Under the pieces are notes generated by a model that was given only the letters and a program-made list of their open reading frames with translations, was not told the DNA's origin and ran no database searches. A DNA stretch of 64,000 nucleotides from Jaltomata sinuosa. Taxonomy: Eukaryota > Streptophyta > Magnoliopsida > Solanales > Solanaceae. The position numbers were made by a program, and so were the translations under genes. The stretch is from NCBI GenBank assembly GCA_003996215.1, contig QJPP01005267.1:1-64000 (forward strand), in the 5' to 3' direction. This document shows positions 1 through 10,639 of this stretch, piece by piece (position 1 is the stretch's first letter; each line of letters opens with the position of its first letter).

Positions 1-1
1 G

Positions 2-184
2 AAGAGGAAGCACAAAAAGATATCAGCTGAGGAGGACGAGTTAGAGGTTGCGAAGCAGCGGTCGGTAGTAGATGAGCAGCTGCGACAGGAAAGAGTGCGT
101 GCCCAAGCAGGTGGGGCATCATCCAGTGCAGTACCGGAGTCTGGAGAGACTCCAGATGTTGATGAGCCGCATACGGAAACCTAG
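2..184 (+). pseudogene. C-terminal tail of the 3' ORF of element A
   Basis: An open frame enters the window and stops at TAG 182-184. The 60 residues are highly charged: a Lys/Arg/Glu-rich stretch with likely coiled-coil character (for example AEEDELEVAKQR), then a Gly/Ala/Ser-rich linker (AGGASSS) and an acidic end (PDVDEPHTET). This is how the extra ORF downstream of pol ends in Athila/Tat-lineage elements, the 'putative plant transposon protein' family, whose core is seen in element D at 27180-28430. No catalytic motif is visible in the tail. Only the C-terminus lies in the window, so whether the complete ORF is intact is unknown. Confidence 0.5.
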
Positions 185-1589
185 GTTTCCCAGGTACCCC
201 TATACCTTTGTTCTGAATATCTGTTTCCTTGAGCATTGAGGACAATGCTAAATTCTTTTGTTAGGGGTAGGAGTACTACCACCGGAGGCTTTTGTTGCCG
301 TGTTTCTTTTCCTTCGGTGTGATATCTAGTAGAACCGGCATATTTAGGTTGTCGTTTAAATTTTGGTTGTGTTGTGACATCTATAGCAAGCATGCCTTTT
401 TGGAAGTTGAACTAAAAGGAGCCCCCTCTGAAAAAGTTGATTTTGTACTTATGTTTGAAACGGGTGACTGTTCTGGATCCTTGAATGTCATTGTTTGATT
501 GTGATTGTAATAATTATGCTTAAGCCGAGCTGATGTTTTGATAGTTGCTAGTGGTATGGTTTCTTGGTGCCAAGTGTGTGTGAGCTTATTGTTATAAACT
601 CTTACTCTGTGCATGCATCTAGAACTTGCCCGGTCTATTTTGTTAAGCTTGAAGTTGGTTGCTTAGGAAAGGATCACAGTCCCTTTTTGTGTGCAGCCCA
701 CTTAGCCTATAAGACCGTCCAAATGCAAATAATCCCTTTGATCCCTGTTTGAGCCATAACTGACCCTATTCTTTCAATAACCTGTCACCATTTCTTTTTA
801 ACTTTGAATCCCTATTTTGGCCCTGGTCCTTCCTTGGACATCATGCACCTCAACTCAGGCAATCAGCCTAAGTTGAGGGTGGCTACTATAGAGGTAAATG
901 ATAAGAAAAATAGGATGGATGAGATTGGTTGTGGATAGAATGAAAATTTTGGGTGTGTGCCTAAGAAAAGAAAGAAAAAGAAAAGAATTGTCAAAAGAAA
1001 GAGGCCGCACCTGTAGCTAGAAAGAAGGGAATTTGGAGTTGAATAAGGATGGACGAAGTAAAGTTAAGTGGAAATAGTAGGTCGCTGATTCCAAGAAGGG
1101 TTTAGTCACTATTCCCCAAACGTATCCTACCTGCACCCGAAGCCTCATTACAAGCCAAAAAAAGTCCTGTAGTGATCCTTAGCGGCTTTCTGAAAAACTG
1201 AAATAGAATAGCAAGGGCAAGCTTATGACATCGCATGTGCATTGTTTGAAATCGTTTGTGAGTGTGAGCGCCTTACCTAGTACCAAATCTTGTGTGTGGG
1301 ACTTCTTTGTGGTGAGGGCACCGAGAATTCTGTATCACCTATTGACTGTTGGGATAGCTGTTGTGTGTGTATGTAGAATATTCTATCATATCGGAATGAC
1401 ATGTTTGGATCCTTGCAAGTTAGCATTTCACACATTTGTGTACTACCGGGGGGGCTTGATTTAAATTTAATAGACTGTTGAGTGGCCATGATTTGCTAAA
1501 GATATGTGTTTGTATTCTTAGTTGAGTCATCATTTTGTTTTTGTTGTCATATTGCTTGAGGACAAGCGAACGTTTTAAGTTGAGGGTGT
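185..1589 (+). other. Non-coding 3' region and polypurine tract of element A
   Basis: I recognise no protein here; the short open frames on both strands have no family features. The phrase 'ttgaggacaa' occurs at about 236-245 and again at about 1556-1565, each before a purine-rich stretch. The second leads to AAGTTGAGGGTGT (1577-1589), which abuts the LTR and is the likely plus-strand primer. The first (about 262-275) looks like an additional, internal purine tract, as is common in Athila-type elements. Confidence 0.55.
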
Positions 1590-1835
1590 TGATGAGCCGG
1601 GATTCTACGGCACATTTGACGCCTTTAACTAAGGATAGTCGCAAGTTTTCAAGCAACTTTTGTGGTTTTTGATGTTTTTATGTTGTATCTGCAGGAAATG
1701 GAGACAAGGATAAAAAGAAAGTGAAAAATACTCAAGCTAAGTAACATGGGTTATGCTTGACGGAGGGCCTGCCGGCTCGTCACACAGGTGACTGACCGTC
1801 AGAGGAGCCATCAAATCTGGCAGCAGCTAAAGGAG

Positions 1836-2105
1836 GCACTGGATAGTGGCGACGGTTGGCGTGACGGCCCGTCACACCCGTGACAGTCCGTCAGCCAAGC
1901 CGTCAAGTTAGAGCTCAAAGAGAGCATGCACTGGATAGTGACGATGGTTGGCGTGACGGCTAGTCGAATGGGTGACGGTCTGTCGGCCAAGCCATCAAGT
2001 TGGAGCTAACGGAGAGCATGCACTGGATAGTGGCGACGTCTTGGAGTGACGGCTAGTCGCATGGCTGACGGTCCATCAAGCGACCTGTCAACGCGAAGCG
2101 GGATT
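1836..2105 (+). repeat. 92-bp tandem repeat, three copies, in the U3 of LTR A
   Basis: Each unit starts GCACTGGATAGT, at 1836, 1928 and 2020, and contains a TGACGG...CCGTCA pair. The copies differ by scattered substitutions. The position just upstream of the TATA box suggests an enhancer-like U3 array (inference). Confidence 0.8.
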
Positions 2106-2143
2106 CTGAAAATTCTATTTTTGGACTTTATTTCCTGGACTAC

Positions 2144-2151
2144 TATAAATA
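2144..2151 (+). promoter_or_regulatory. TATA box of LTR A
   Basis: TATAAATA lies in a context (ACTATAAATACCC) shared with LTRs B and F, where the motif occurs at the matching LTR position. The transcription start would lie about 30 bp downstream. Confidence 0.6.
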
Positions 2152-3083
2152 CCCAGTGTTAGGGTTATTTTAAGGATTGATTAACTAAGACTTGTCAGAC
2201 TATTTTGAGCTATTTTTTTTGAGAGGAAAAATACGAAAAACACGTTTTCTTCTTCTTCTTCTTCGATTGCTCTTGGGATTTTGGCTTATTGATCTTGGAA
2301 AGCTTGAAGCTTGTGTTCATCTGTTTTGTAAGAAACCTTTCTTATTATTATGAATACTATTTCTTCATTCTTTCGCTTTGCAAGCATGAGTGGCTAAAGC
2401 GCCCACAACTAGGGTTGTGGGAGCCACGGCAAGAGTAGCAATATAGATTTTGGGTAGCCTTGGGTTCAATCTTTATATTGTCACGTTGTTAATCATTCAT
2501 TATTAACGTTTTCTAGTGGTTGCAAACATTAGAACATGACTAGGTTTAATTTGCTTGAACAAAGAGATTAAAATCAGGAAATTTGATTAACTACGAGGAT
2601 TCGAGACTACCAACTCTCGTCTTATGATTAATGCTGTAACTAGATTAATCTACTCGATGTTTAGGATTGAAATAAGAAAGTTCACCTTTTCAAGTTCGAG
2701 AGAATTGAAAAGGAAATTCGTCTATTTGGTTGAGAAACATTTAGACGATACCGTGAATTCAATCACATCGTGGCATGCATATAGAACGAACCCGGTTAGG
2801 CTTTGAGTCAAAATTATTGCGACACCATGATGAACACTTCCCTAGTTCATTCTCATATTGATTAATACTCGTTGAAACTCGCAATTAGTTATTTGCATTG
2901 TTCAAATATTGATCACAGAAACCCCCCCAATTTACCGGAAACTATTGACTACTAGGCAACTAATTCACTAACGATTTAATTTGCACCTTATTCCCTGTGG
3001 GATCGACCCCAACCTTTGTTGGATTCTATATTTGACGACGACCGCTTACACTTCGTAATTGGAGTTGTAATTTGGGCGTATCA

Positions 3084-3795
3084 CACACTTGCCTTTATTA
3101 CTGGGAAGCGTAACCACCTCCACCCATTTTGATACATAGTCAACAACCACCAATATGTACCAATTTCCATTAGATGACACAAATGGTCCCATGAAGTCTA
3201 TGCCCCAAACATCAAATAGCTCAATCACAAGGATGGGACTAAGAGGAAGCTCATGCTTCCTTGATATACCTACTTCCCTTTGACATCTGCTGCAAGCCTT
3301 AGCAAGCTCATGGGCGTTTTTGTGAATAGTCGGCCAATAGTAGCCGCATTGTAAAATCTTGTGCGCAGTCTGAATACCACTATGATGATCCCTAACAGGG
3401 GATGAATGGCAAGCCTTTAATATCTCCATCATCTCAGCTTCAGGCACACATCTTCGGATCATAGCATTAGCACACACACGGAACAAGAATGGCTCTTCCC
3501 AGAAGTATTTCTTGACATCGGATATGAACTTTCTTTTTTGGTGGACAAACATATCATCAGGCACCAAATCACTTGCCAAACAGTTGGCAATGTCAGCAAA
3601 CCATGGAACCAAATCTTGAGAAGAAACTAGCACTTGTTCATATGGAAACCAATCATCTATCTCCTGCGCATCATTTAGCTTCAACATTGCCTCTTCTTCC
3701 AGCCTAGATAAGTGGTCTGCTACCTGATTCTCTGTACCCTTCCGGTCCTTGACTTCAAAATCAAACTCATGCAGCAGCAATACCCATCTAATCAT
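3084..3795 (-). pseudogene. Element B: RNase H end and integrase N-terminal part, truncated
   Basis: The reverse frame begins with the end of RNase H and its connection (VADHLSRL). It then has the HHCC zinc-binding region of a Ty3/gypsy integrase (H-x-G-I-Q-T-A-H, YYWPTI, CSRCQR) and the first Asp of the DDE catalytic core in WGIDFMGPF, followed by the expected VVVDYVSKW and VTLPSNKGK. The frame then runs straight into the end of LTR A, so the second Asp and the Glu are missing. Integrase joins element cDNA to host DNA; this one cannot. Over 230 codons remain open, so it decayed fairly little before being cut. Assignment to integrase is secure from the motifs. Confidence 0.85.
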
Positions 3796-4545
3796 CCTTG
3801 GCTTAGCATCCTTTTACGCTATGAGATAACGAAGAGTTACATGGTCAGTATGCACCACCACCTTGGTGCCAAGCAAGTAAGATTTGAATTTCTCGAAAGA
3901 AAAGACCACAACAAGCAGCTCATGTTCAGTGACAATATAGTTCTTTTAAGACGGGTTAAGTGCTTTGCTAGCGTAGTATATAGGATGAAGAATCTCTTCA
4001 TGCCTTTAACCTAGGACTGCTCCTAGCGCCACCCCACTAGCATCGCATATAACCTCAAAAGGTTGAGACCAATCAGGAGAAATAATAATAGGAGCTGAGA
4101 CCAACTTTTCTTTAAGGCACTCGAATGCCTTCCAACGTGCATCATCAAACACAAACTTTACCTCCTTCTCCAATAATTTGCACAATGGATTAGCAATTTT
4201 GGAGAAGTCCTTGATAAGCCTCCGATAGAAACCAGCATGCCCCAAAAAGCTTCGAATCCCCTTCACAGAAACTGGTGGAGGCAATTTTTCAATCACCTCA
4301 ATCTTTGCTTTGTCGACCTTAATACCCTTCTTGGAGATCCTATGGCTAAGCACTATGCCCTCTTTCACCATGAAGTGGCACTTTTCCTAGTTCAGCACCA
4401 GATTACACTCTTCACATCGTTTTAGCACACAACTCAGATGATCCAAACAATCTTCAAAAGAGTCACCTACTACAGAAATTTGATTGTATCCCGAGTAACC
4501 ATCAAGAAAACAATACCATCCTCTACCAGCAAGACGGTATAACAT
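3796..4545 (-). pseudogene. Element B: RT C-terminal part and RNase H, with the catalytic box deleted
   Basis: At 4371-4006 the reverse strand encodes the RT thumb/connection (GIVLSHRISKKGI, IRSFLGHAGFYRRLI, FVFDDARWKAF) and the start of RNase H (FEVICDASGVALGAVLG). Toward 3830 the decayed remainder shows VHTDHVTLRYL. Around 4475-4495 the frame passes from the RT fingers (GYNQIS) directly to VVGDSFEDCLDHL. In this lineage roughly 60 to 70 residues, with the [F/Y]xDD catalytic box, lie between those two points, so they have been deleted. A stop also interrupts the VLN-EKCHF region at about 4390. The enzyme is dead. Confidence 0.8.
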
Positions 4546-5374
4546 CTAATCCATGAACGGCATTAGAAAATGATCCTTCTCAGTCCAAGCATTCAGCTTC
4601 TTGTAATCCATGCATATGCGCCAGCCCATGACCGACCTCATCAGAATCAACTCATTCTCTGCATTTGGGACTACAGTAATCCCAACCTTCTTCGGCACAC
4701 ACTGAACTAGGCTCACCCACTTGCTATCAGAAATAGGATAAACCACACTTGCATCTAGCCACTTAATGATCTCCTTCTTGACAACTTCTTGCATAGGCTG
4801 ATTCAACCTATGTTGGTGCTCAATACTCAGAAATGCAATCTGGCATAAGTTGAATTTTATGTGTACAGATTCCATGTGGAATCCCAATGATATCTGCGAT
4901 GGTCCAGCCAATGGCCCTCTTAAACTTCCTCAACACAGAAACCAGAGTTTTAACTTGCACTTCACCTATGTCTGCAGCAATAATCACTGGCAAAGTCTTA
5001 TTAGCTCCTAGGAACACATACCGAAGATGAGCTAGAAGCGCTTTGAGCTCTAAGATTGGGGGCTCTTTAATAGATGGTCTGGAAAGCGGTGTCTGTCTAT
5101 TTTTCAAGTCCAAGTCAAGCTTCTTTGGATCATAGTTGTAAGACCCCATACCTGCTAGTGCTTCAACCATCTCATCAATAGCATCAATATCATCTCCTTC
5201 AAAATTCATAATCACAGCAACAAGTGCCTCAACACCAAGTCTCTCCTCAATCGACACAATCAATTGATCCTCATCAACCACATCAATAACTAAAACCACT
5301 CGCGTGTTGTCATGATGCTTCATAAACTGGTAGACATTAAAAGTAACTACCTCATCATTCAATCTAAACTTCAT
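4546..5374 (-). pseudogene. Element B: protease-RT linker and RT N-terminal part
   Basis: The upstream part (5374-4820) encodes the linker typical of Athila/Tat pol: an acidic segment, PPILELKALLAHLRYVFLG, then LPVIIAADI and AIGWTIADIIGI before the RT core. A frameshift near 4820-4911 moves the reading into the frame of 4911-4546, which continues as VVKKEIIKWLDASVVYPISD, KWVSLVQCVPKK and WRICMDYKKLNA, the RT fingers. Residues match the family in order, with only the frameshift and the downstream deletion breaking them. The role in life was reverse transcription of element RNA in cytoplasmic particles. Confidence 0.8.
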
Positions 5375-5848
5375 CTACCCAGTTGCTAAGTCAAGAAACG
5401 CGCGTCCTATAGCAAGGAATGGTCGCCCTAAGATGATAGGAACCTCAAAATCCAACTTGCAGTCAAGAATGATGAAGTCCACAGGGAAGATGAAAGTATC
5501 AACTTTCACAAGCACATCATAGAGAATCCCTACAGGCCTTTTCACGGTGCGATCTTCCATAAGGATCTGCATTGTATTTAGTTTGGGGGCTCCCAAGCCC
5601 AACTGTTTAAACACTGCTAGTGGCATCAGATTAATACTAGCACCTAGATCACACAATGCCTTAGAGAAGTAGAATGCTTCAATCGTGCAAGGAATAGTAA
5701 ATGCTCCCAGGTCTTCCTTCTTCTGCACCAAAGAATGGGAAGCTATTGCACTACAATGGTGCAAATTATCAGCTGGCTCAAAGCTTACCATCCTCTTCCT
5801 AGTCACCATATCCTTCATGAATTTAGCATAACCAAGTATCTGCTCCAA
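5375..5848 (-). pseudogene. Element B: aspartic protease
   Basis: A 157-codon reverse frame holds the retropepsin-like core. The active-site segment is ALCDLGASINLMP, the D-L-G-A-S form usual in Athila/Tat elements. It is preceded by FTIPCTI and followed by VDFIILDCKLDFEVPIILGRPFLA, which carries the conserved ILGRPFL near the C-terminus. The protease would cleave the Gag-Pol polyprotein. The frame is open over this segment but has lost its connection to gag upstream (5849-6533), so it is a remnant. Family assignment is firm from the two motif blocks. Confidence 0.8.
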
Positions 5849-6533
5849 TACTTAAACCAAATAAATATTTACTGAGAGTTGTTTCAGCATGGAGATGAAC
5901 TTGTGAAATTTGTCGTCCTCAACCTTTTTCGTCAATCTCTGGGGATAGGTGGAGGAGGAAATGGCATGGGTTTTAGGACCGGTGCAACCTCTTTGCTCTT
6001 TGCTTTCAACTCAGAAGGCTGTCTCTCACTTGGCCCTTCACCACTATCTTTTTCTTCAGACTCGACCAAAATCTCAGCATCCTCCTTTTCAACTTTATTG
6101 GCTCATCAACAACTATAGGCAAGGGAGGATCAATGGTTTGTTTTCCGCTTTGGGTAGTCATAGCCATAACATGTTGATCGTTCTTTGGGTTCTGAATGGT
6201 GTAACTTGGGAGAGTGCCCTTCTTAACGTGGATTCATGCTAGTGGAAATCTGGTGCATCTGTGTCTCAATCTGCTTTATGGAGACAACATAAGAATCCAC
6301 TCTCTGATTGATATTTGAAAGGTCAGCTTTTATCTCTTTCATGCTTGCATTCGTGGAATCCACCTTTTGAAATACTTTATTGAGCAGCTGCCTCATGGTA
6401 GGTTATTCAGGTCTATCTTCGTGATTTCCTGGGGGGACATAGAGACCACTTCTATCATTCTTGTATCCATCCTTTTGTGCCAGTCACCATCCTTGTCTCT
6501 ATCTCTGCTCCTATCTCTGTAACCGGACCGATT
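5849..6533 (-). other. Element B: decayed gag-protease junction
   Basis: No long reverse frame survives here, although the position requires the gag C-terminus and linker. Forward frames at 5879-6242 look like antisense shadows of low-complexity linker sequence. I see no separate gene. Confidence 0.5.
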
Positions 6534-7793
6534 TTAGTAGTCATCTATATCTCTATTTTGACCTTGATTCCCTTGGCCAGAGGCCCAAAAACCCACCCCT
6601 TTATCATTCAGATAACTAACCTCCTCATCAGATGAGTGATCGTCTGGTCTTGGTGCTTTCCCTTCTGAACCGATGGCTTTCACCTTCTCTACTCCCTCAC
6701 TTAGGATTTTCTTTGCAATCAACCCAACACTTGTGCTCATCTCACCAACTTCCTATTTGAGGTCTTGCAATTCATTGAAATCCATGGACTTACCAACTGC
6801 ATATGTACCTACTAGGGTCTCTGCCTCTCTAGTATGCCATGCTCTGTTGGTTTTGGCGACCCTGTCAAGCATCTCGGACGCTTCCAAATATGAATTCTCC
6901 ATGAATGCTCCTCCAATTACAGTGTCAACTACTACTTTTGTGTTGGCGTTTAATGCTTTGTAGAAGATCTCGATCAGATGCCTTGAAGGAATTTCGCATC
7001 TTGGAACTTGCTTCAACTTCTTCTTGAACCTCAACCAAGCCTCATATAATTCATCTGCAAGTAGATGCTTGAAATTGTAGACCTTTTGCTTCAACTGCAA
7101 CATTCTTGATGACGGAAAGAACTGCTCTAAAAACTGATTCTTCAACTCTTGCCATGTGTATATGGAATTGCCGGGCAGTTCTGAGAGCCACGTAGACGCA
7201 TCGCCTGTCAATGAGAATGGAAATAGCCTCAATCTAATAGCATCTTTCCCCACTCTTGGTATACTATACGCCTTGCAAATTTGAGTGAAATTCTTCACAT
7301 GAAGATTTGCATCTTCTATAGGTTTTCCAGCATACAGTCCCATATGGTTCATCAACTGGATCATGGTGCTGGTGATGTCAAACTTTGCTCCCTCAGTTAG
7401 TGGTGGAAGCACTATGGGTCCAGTAATGCCCGACTCATCTACTTCATCATCATCGTCATAATCATAGTAACGAGGAGTCTATCTGGGCTGCTGTAATTGT
7501 TGGCCTCTGTTTTGTGGCATATTCCATCTAGGTGCTGCCTCATCCCAGACATCCTGTTGCCGTGCTTGCTTTGCTTATTATGCTTTCGCCTTTTAAGATG
7601 CCAGGTCAGCTACAATTCGAGCATTTTCAGCGGCAAGGGCATCTTCTCTTGACTTTTGCCTTTGCTCAGATTCTTCTTTCCTCTGCTCAACTTCAGCCAG
7701 CAACCGAGCTGTGATCTGCTCTTGTGTCTCATGCTCTCCTTCTTTAGCCATGTTTCTCAAAGTTTTGGAGAGCTCAGGATTGTACGGGATCAA
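6534..7793 (-). pseudogene. Element B: gag
   Basis: Three reverse blocks follow one another. The N-terminal block (7793-7593) has a charged, Gln/Glu-rich helix (ITARLLAEVEQRKEESEQRQ). The main block (7412-6753) has the Retrotrans_gag domain: LRLFPFSLTGDASTWLSELP, WQELKNQFLEQFFPSSR, LYEAWLRFKKKL and the typical FYKALNANTKVVVDTVIGGA, then MLDRVAKTNRAWHTREAE. The third block (6740-6534) is a hydrophilic tail with a basic, Gly/Gln-rich end. Gag assembles the particle and binds the RNA. Stops or shifts separate the blocks, so it is broken. No zinc knuckle is legible. Confidence 0.8.
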
Positions 7794-7931
7794 GGGATTG
7801 CCTTAACTCCTTGTACTGGCATACATAAGTGTGCAACCTATAGAACAAAACAAAAACAACAAAAAAAGTAAAATCAGGAAATAAGGACTAATAGTGAAAT
7901 AAACACAATCTCTCTTAATCCTAAATCGTAT

Positions 7932-7949
7932 TCCTCGGCTACGGTGCCA
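7932..7949 (-). promoter_or_regulatory. Primer-binding site of element B (tRNA-Asp type, decayed)
   Basis: The reverse strand reads TGGCACCGTAGCCGAGGA, five bases inside the LTR end. It differs at three positions from the site in F (TGGCGCCGTTGCCGGGGA), which would pair with the 3' end of plant tRNA-Asp. Confidence 0.75.
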
Positions 7950-7954
7950 AAATT

Positions 7955-9550
7955 TGATACGCCCAAATTACACCTCTTTTTAGAAGCGTAAGTGATCGCT
8001 GATCAAATATAGAACCTAATAAAGGTTAGGGTCAATCCCACAGGGAATATGGTAGGACTATGGTTGATATGTGCTTACTTGCGCTGTTAGCCGTTTATTT
8101 CCCTACAAAGTAGTAATTGTAACTAGAATGTAAACAAATGACACGTGACAATTTTAAGAGTTGTAATCAATGGGAGAGATGACTAGGGTAGTGTTCCCCA
8201 TGAGATCATAACTTAGTAAGGCGTTGTACTTAGTAAACTAGTTTGGTGCTTAGCATATATAATCGGTAAGTTAGGTTCACCTAAATCCTTGGTCCGACAG
8301 ATAGATGAATTTCACCACACGCCTTGGTCCGGTCGTGGGTGTATGATTTACTAGCCCTTACCCTAGATCCCCGATAAGTTATTCTCGGACAAGGTCAAGC
8401 TATTAGATGAGGGTTAGTAGCCTCAAATCTCCATTGTTAAACAACCCTTTTCCCATCTGTTACCTCCTTGGTATGGCAAGTAAGGATAAGGCGAGTCCTA
8501 ACGTTGCGCATAGTGAAAAAGCAATCAAAGTGAAGGGAAGAACAATACATGCATAAACACCGCGCTAGAGTACCCAAGTACTTTGCCTAGTTCATTAATC
8601 CTTCATGGTTCCCACAACCCTAGTTGTTAATTTAGCTACTCATGTTCATAAGTAAAACAATCAAGAGTTATTGGTGTGTTCATGATCATATACTTACAAT
8701 AAGAGTTAAAGAAATCTTGAATAGATAAAGATGGAAGTAAGAAAAAAGAACTATGAATGTGTATAACTCTCAAAAACAAAGAACAAACCAATATCACAAT
8801 GTTATAAATGTGTTTCCTACAAAATAACGTGCATAAAACGTAAAATAAAACCTAGGAAGGGTATTTATAGACAATGGAAATCCTGTCCTAACAAAAATAG
8901 GAAACTGAACTCAGCAGGGAACACGGGTTGGAATGATGACCTTTTATTTGGGATGACGGTTCGTAGTCTGCTGAGGTCAACCATGCTTCTGGCTGGTCAA
9001 CACTTCTGTCTTAGGAAACAACTGGTGGAACCACGAGTCGTACTTTTGAATGACGGCTTGTCTCTTGACTCGTGGTTTCTTGGTCCATTTTTGTGCCTTC
9101 TCTGATCAATGACTACGAGTCTAACAGGATGGACCGTACTTTGGAAGTACGGTTCGTGCAATGATTCATGCTTCATGTACCTTTTTTTTTCAAATCTGCA
9201 GTTTTTTCAGCTTACGAGTCTATAGGATGGGCCGTGATTTCAAACCACGACCCATAGATTGAGTCGTGCTTTTTCCTCCACACTTTGCACACCTTATGTA
9301 CTTTGGTATACGTGTCACAAGACGAGTCCATGGTTTTGAACCACGGACCGTCAAGTGATCCGTCATCTCTGCAGCCTTCCAGTCTTTGCTCAATTTCCAT
9401 CACTTTGCTCAATTTACAGTATTTTGCTCTAGGATCCATCTTTCTTGCACACTTAACAAAAAAACATCAAATCTACAAATAACATGCTAAAGAACTTGCG
9501 ATAATCCTAAGTATTAAGCGTCGAAAGTGACGTACTTCTACATCACATCA
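7955..9550 (-). repeat. 5' LTR of element B (1596 bp)
   Basis: On the reverse strand the LTR begins TGATGTGATG and ends GGGCGTATCA. TATAAATA on the reverse strand lies at 8862-8869. U3 (about 8900-9440) is packed with short words such as ACGAGTC, GGACCGT and ACGGTTCGTG in direct and inverted order. The other LTR is not in the window. Confidence 0.8.
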
Positions 9551-10305
9551 GGCTTATGACAGGATCCTTATGAACATGGTTCTAACATTGACCGGTTAGG
9601 AAAACCTCTTTTGGTGTGGGTGTATGACACCAGACTCTATGGTGCTCAACATGGTTTATATCGATTAAGAGAAACTCCCTTATAAATGTTTTCAAGCTTT
9701 TAAGTTATATGATATTCTATTTTGAAGCTTTACTCATTACTTTATGTCTTATGCTTCAAATTATGACTTTTACTATGTTTTCTTCTATTATGCATGAACT
9801 CTGATTTAAGCATGTTTTAAATACATTTACTTATGTTATTGCATACACTCGCATACTCGGAACATCCTATAGTACTGACGCATATTCTTTCACTGCATCT
9901 TATTATGATACATATTCAGGTTCTCGCTCTCAGACTCGTGGCTAGGGACCGCAAGCTATCTAGGGTTTTTTGGTGAGTCCTCATCTTTCAAGGACTAGTT
10001 ATGAGTCTAGTTACTTTTATTGGTTTCTTTGATACTTTGAGTTAGTTGGGGTCTTGTCCCAGCAACTCATAATGTCTTATGTAGAGGCTCTTCAAACATA
10101 GTTGGTTATTCATGTTTCATGTTTCGGATTTAACAGTCTTAGACCTTTATCTTAGATAGAGTTGGTTTGCCTATTTCTATTGAATTTGCTTCCACTATGA
10201 TTAAGTATATTTTGCCTAAGTTATACAATTGCCAAGGGTTAACTTGGAACCACTTGTGGTCTCGGGTCTCGTGTTACATCTAGGGGGTAGCCTCTGGGCA
10301 TGACA
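9551..10305 (+). repeat. Fragment L: 3' part of a forward Tekay/Del-type LTR
   Basis: It shares landmark phrases with the LTRs of C and E: a 'tagtactgacgcatat' region, 'gtggctaggga', 'ggtgagtcctcat', 'tcttgtcccagcaactc', and the terminal 'gtgttacatctaggggg' ending in TGACA at 10305. Its start has been separated by element B, which inserted into it. No PBS follows, so it is a solo or truncated LTR. Confidence 0.7.
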
Positions 10306-10520
10306 TTCATACATTCAACTTCTGCTACTATCCATTTGATGTGAGGGACACCATTAATTATTTTCAATTTCTTGATTGGGATAGGCTCTATATCATTTGA
10401 TTTGTCGAGGATCACAACAGAGTCTATATAGTTCCTCTTTGTAACAAACACTATATATGGGTTTTGTGTTGTATGAGTGGGTTGTGATCCCAACCCTCTC
10501 ACAAAGGAGGGAAGTTTCAA
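10306..10520 (-). pseudogene. LINE ORF1 N-terminal fragment (DUF4283-like)
   Basis: A 72-residue reverse reading frame, from about 10520 to the edge of LTR fragment L, contains IPIKKLKIINGVPHIKW followed by an acidic E-V-E-C-M-N segment. This resembles the region that precedes the DUF4283 domain in ORF1 of plant L1-type LINEs (a P-x-K-x-x-x-x-x-G-x-P-x-x-x-W pattern, then a run of acidic residues). Those ORF1 proteins bind element RNA. The DUF4283 domain and zinc knuckle are missing because fragment L interrupts the frame. The call rests on one motif, so it is moderate. The residues after E-C-M-N in this frame come from the LTR. Confidence 0.45.
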
Positions 10521-10639
10521 GAATCAAGAGGTCCAATCAAGGATGGTGGTTGGCCACCGATGGCGGCGATCATAGGCAAACTAGGGTTGCATAGGCAAAC
10601 ATAGGAGAGATAAGAGAGCATTTTTTTCTATTAAACCCC
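10521..10639. other. Short unassigned segment
   Basis: It lies between the LINE ORF1 start and LTR fragment M, probably LINE 5' leader on the reverse strand. It contains a 12-bp phrase, 'cataggcaaact', that is nearly repeated 20 bp later. No gene is seen. Confidence 0.3.

Larger units (their letters stand above)
1..3083 (+). mobile_element. Element A: 3' part of an Athila/Tat-like Ty3/gypsy retrotransposon, continuing left of the window
   Basis: Reading forward, the segment holds the end of a 3' ORF, a long non-coding 3' region, a purine-rich tract (1577-1589) and a complete 3' LTR (1590-3083). The LTR begins TGATGAGCC and ends GGGCGTATCA. Immediately after it, reverse-strand integrase coding of element B starts at 3084. 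This fits A having inserted into B, with A's 5' LTR and the rest of B lying left of the window. The candidate target duplication is CACAC (3084-3088), but the partner copy is out of view. Lineage is inferred from LTR similarity to F and B, both of which have tRNA-Asp-type primer sites. Confidence 0.8.
1590..3083 (+). repeat. 3' LTR of element A (1494 bp)
   Basis: The LTR has TG...CA ends (TGATGAGCCGG to GGGCGTATCA). Its start and end align with the LTRs of B and F. U3 carries a cluster of TGACGG/CCGTCA words inside a 92-bp tandem repeat, followed by TATAAATA at 2144-2151 and a (TTC)n-rich stretch near 2248-2266, as in a transcribed leader. The only clear ORF inside is short (2624-2806) and has no recognisable family. 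Confidence 0.85.
3084..9550 (-). mobile_element. Element B: reverse Athila/Tat-like Ty3/gypsy retrotransposon, cut in integrase by element A
   Basis: Reading the reverse strand from 9550: LTR (9550-7955), primer site (7949-7932), gag, protease, a degraded reverse transcriptase, RNase H, and the zinc-binding region plus first catalytic block of integrase, which stops at 3084 where element A begins. The 3' remainder of integrase, any 3' ORF and the 3' LTR are outside the window. There are several frameshifts and stops and one large deletion in RT. B itself sits in a forward Tekay-type LTR (9551-10305). The duplication expected to the right would be GGCTT (9551-9555), but the left copy is not in view. 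Confidence 0.85.

Noticed and set aside
10306..10520. Possible host gene exon
   Set aside because: The frame is better explained as a LINE ORF1 start truncated by an LTR; no splice structure is visible.
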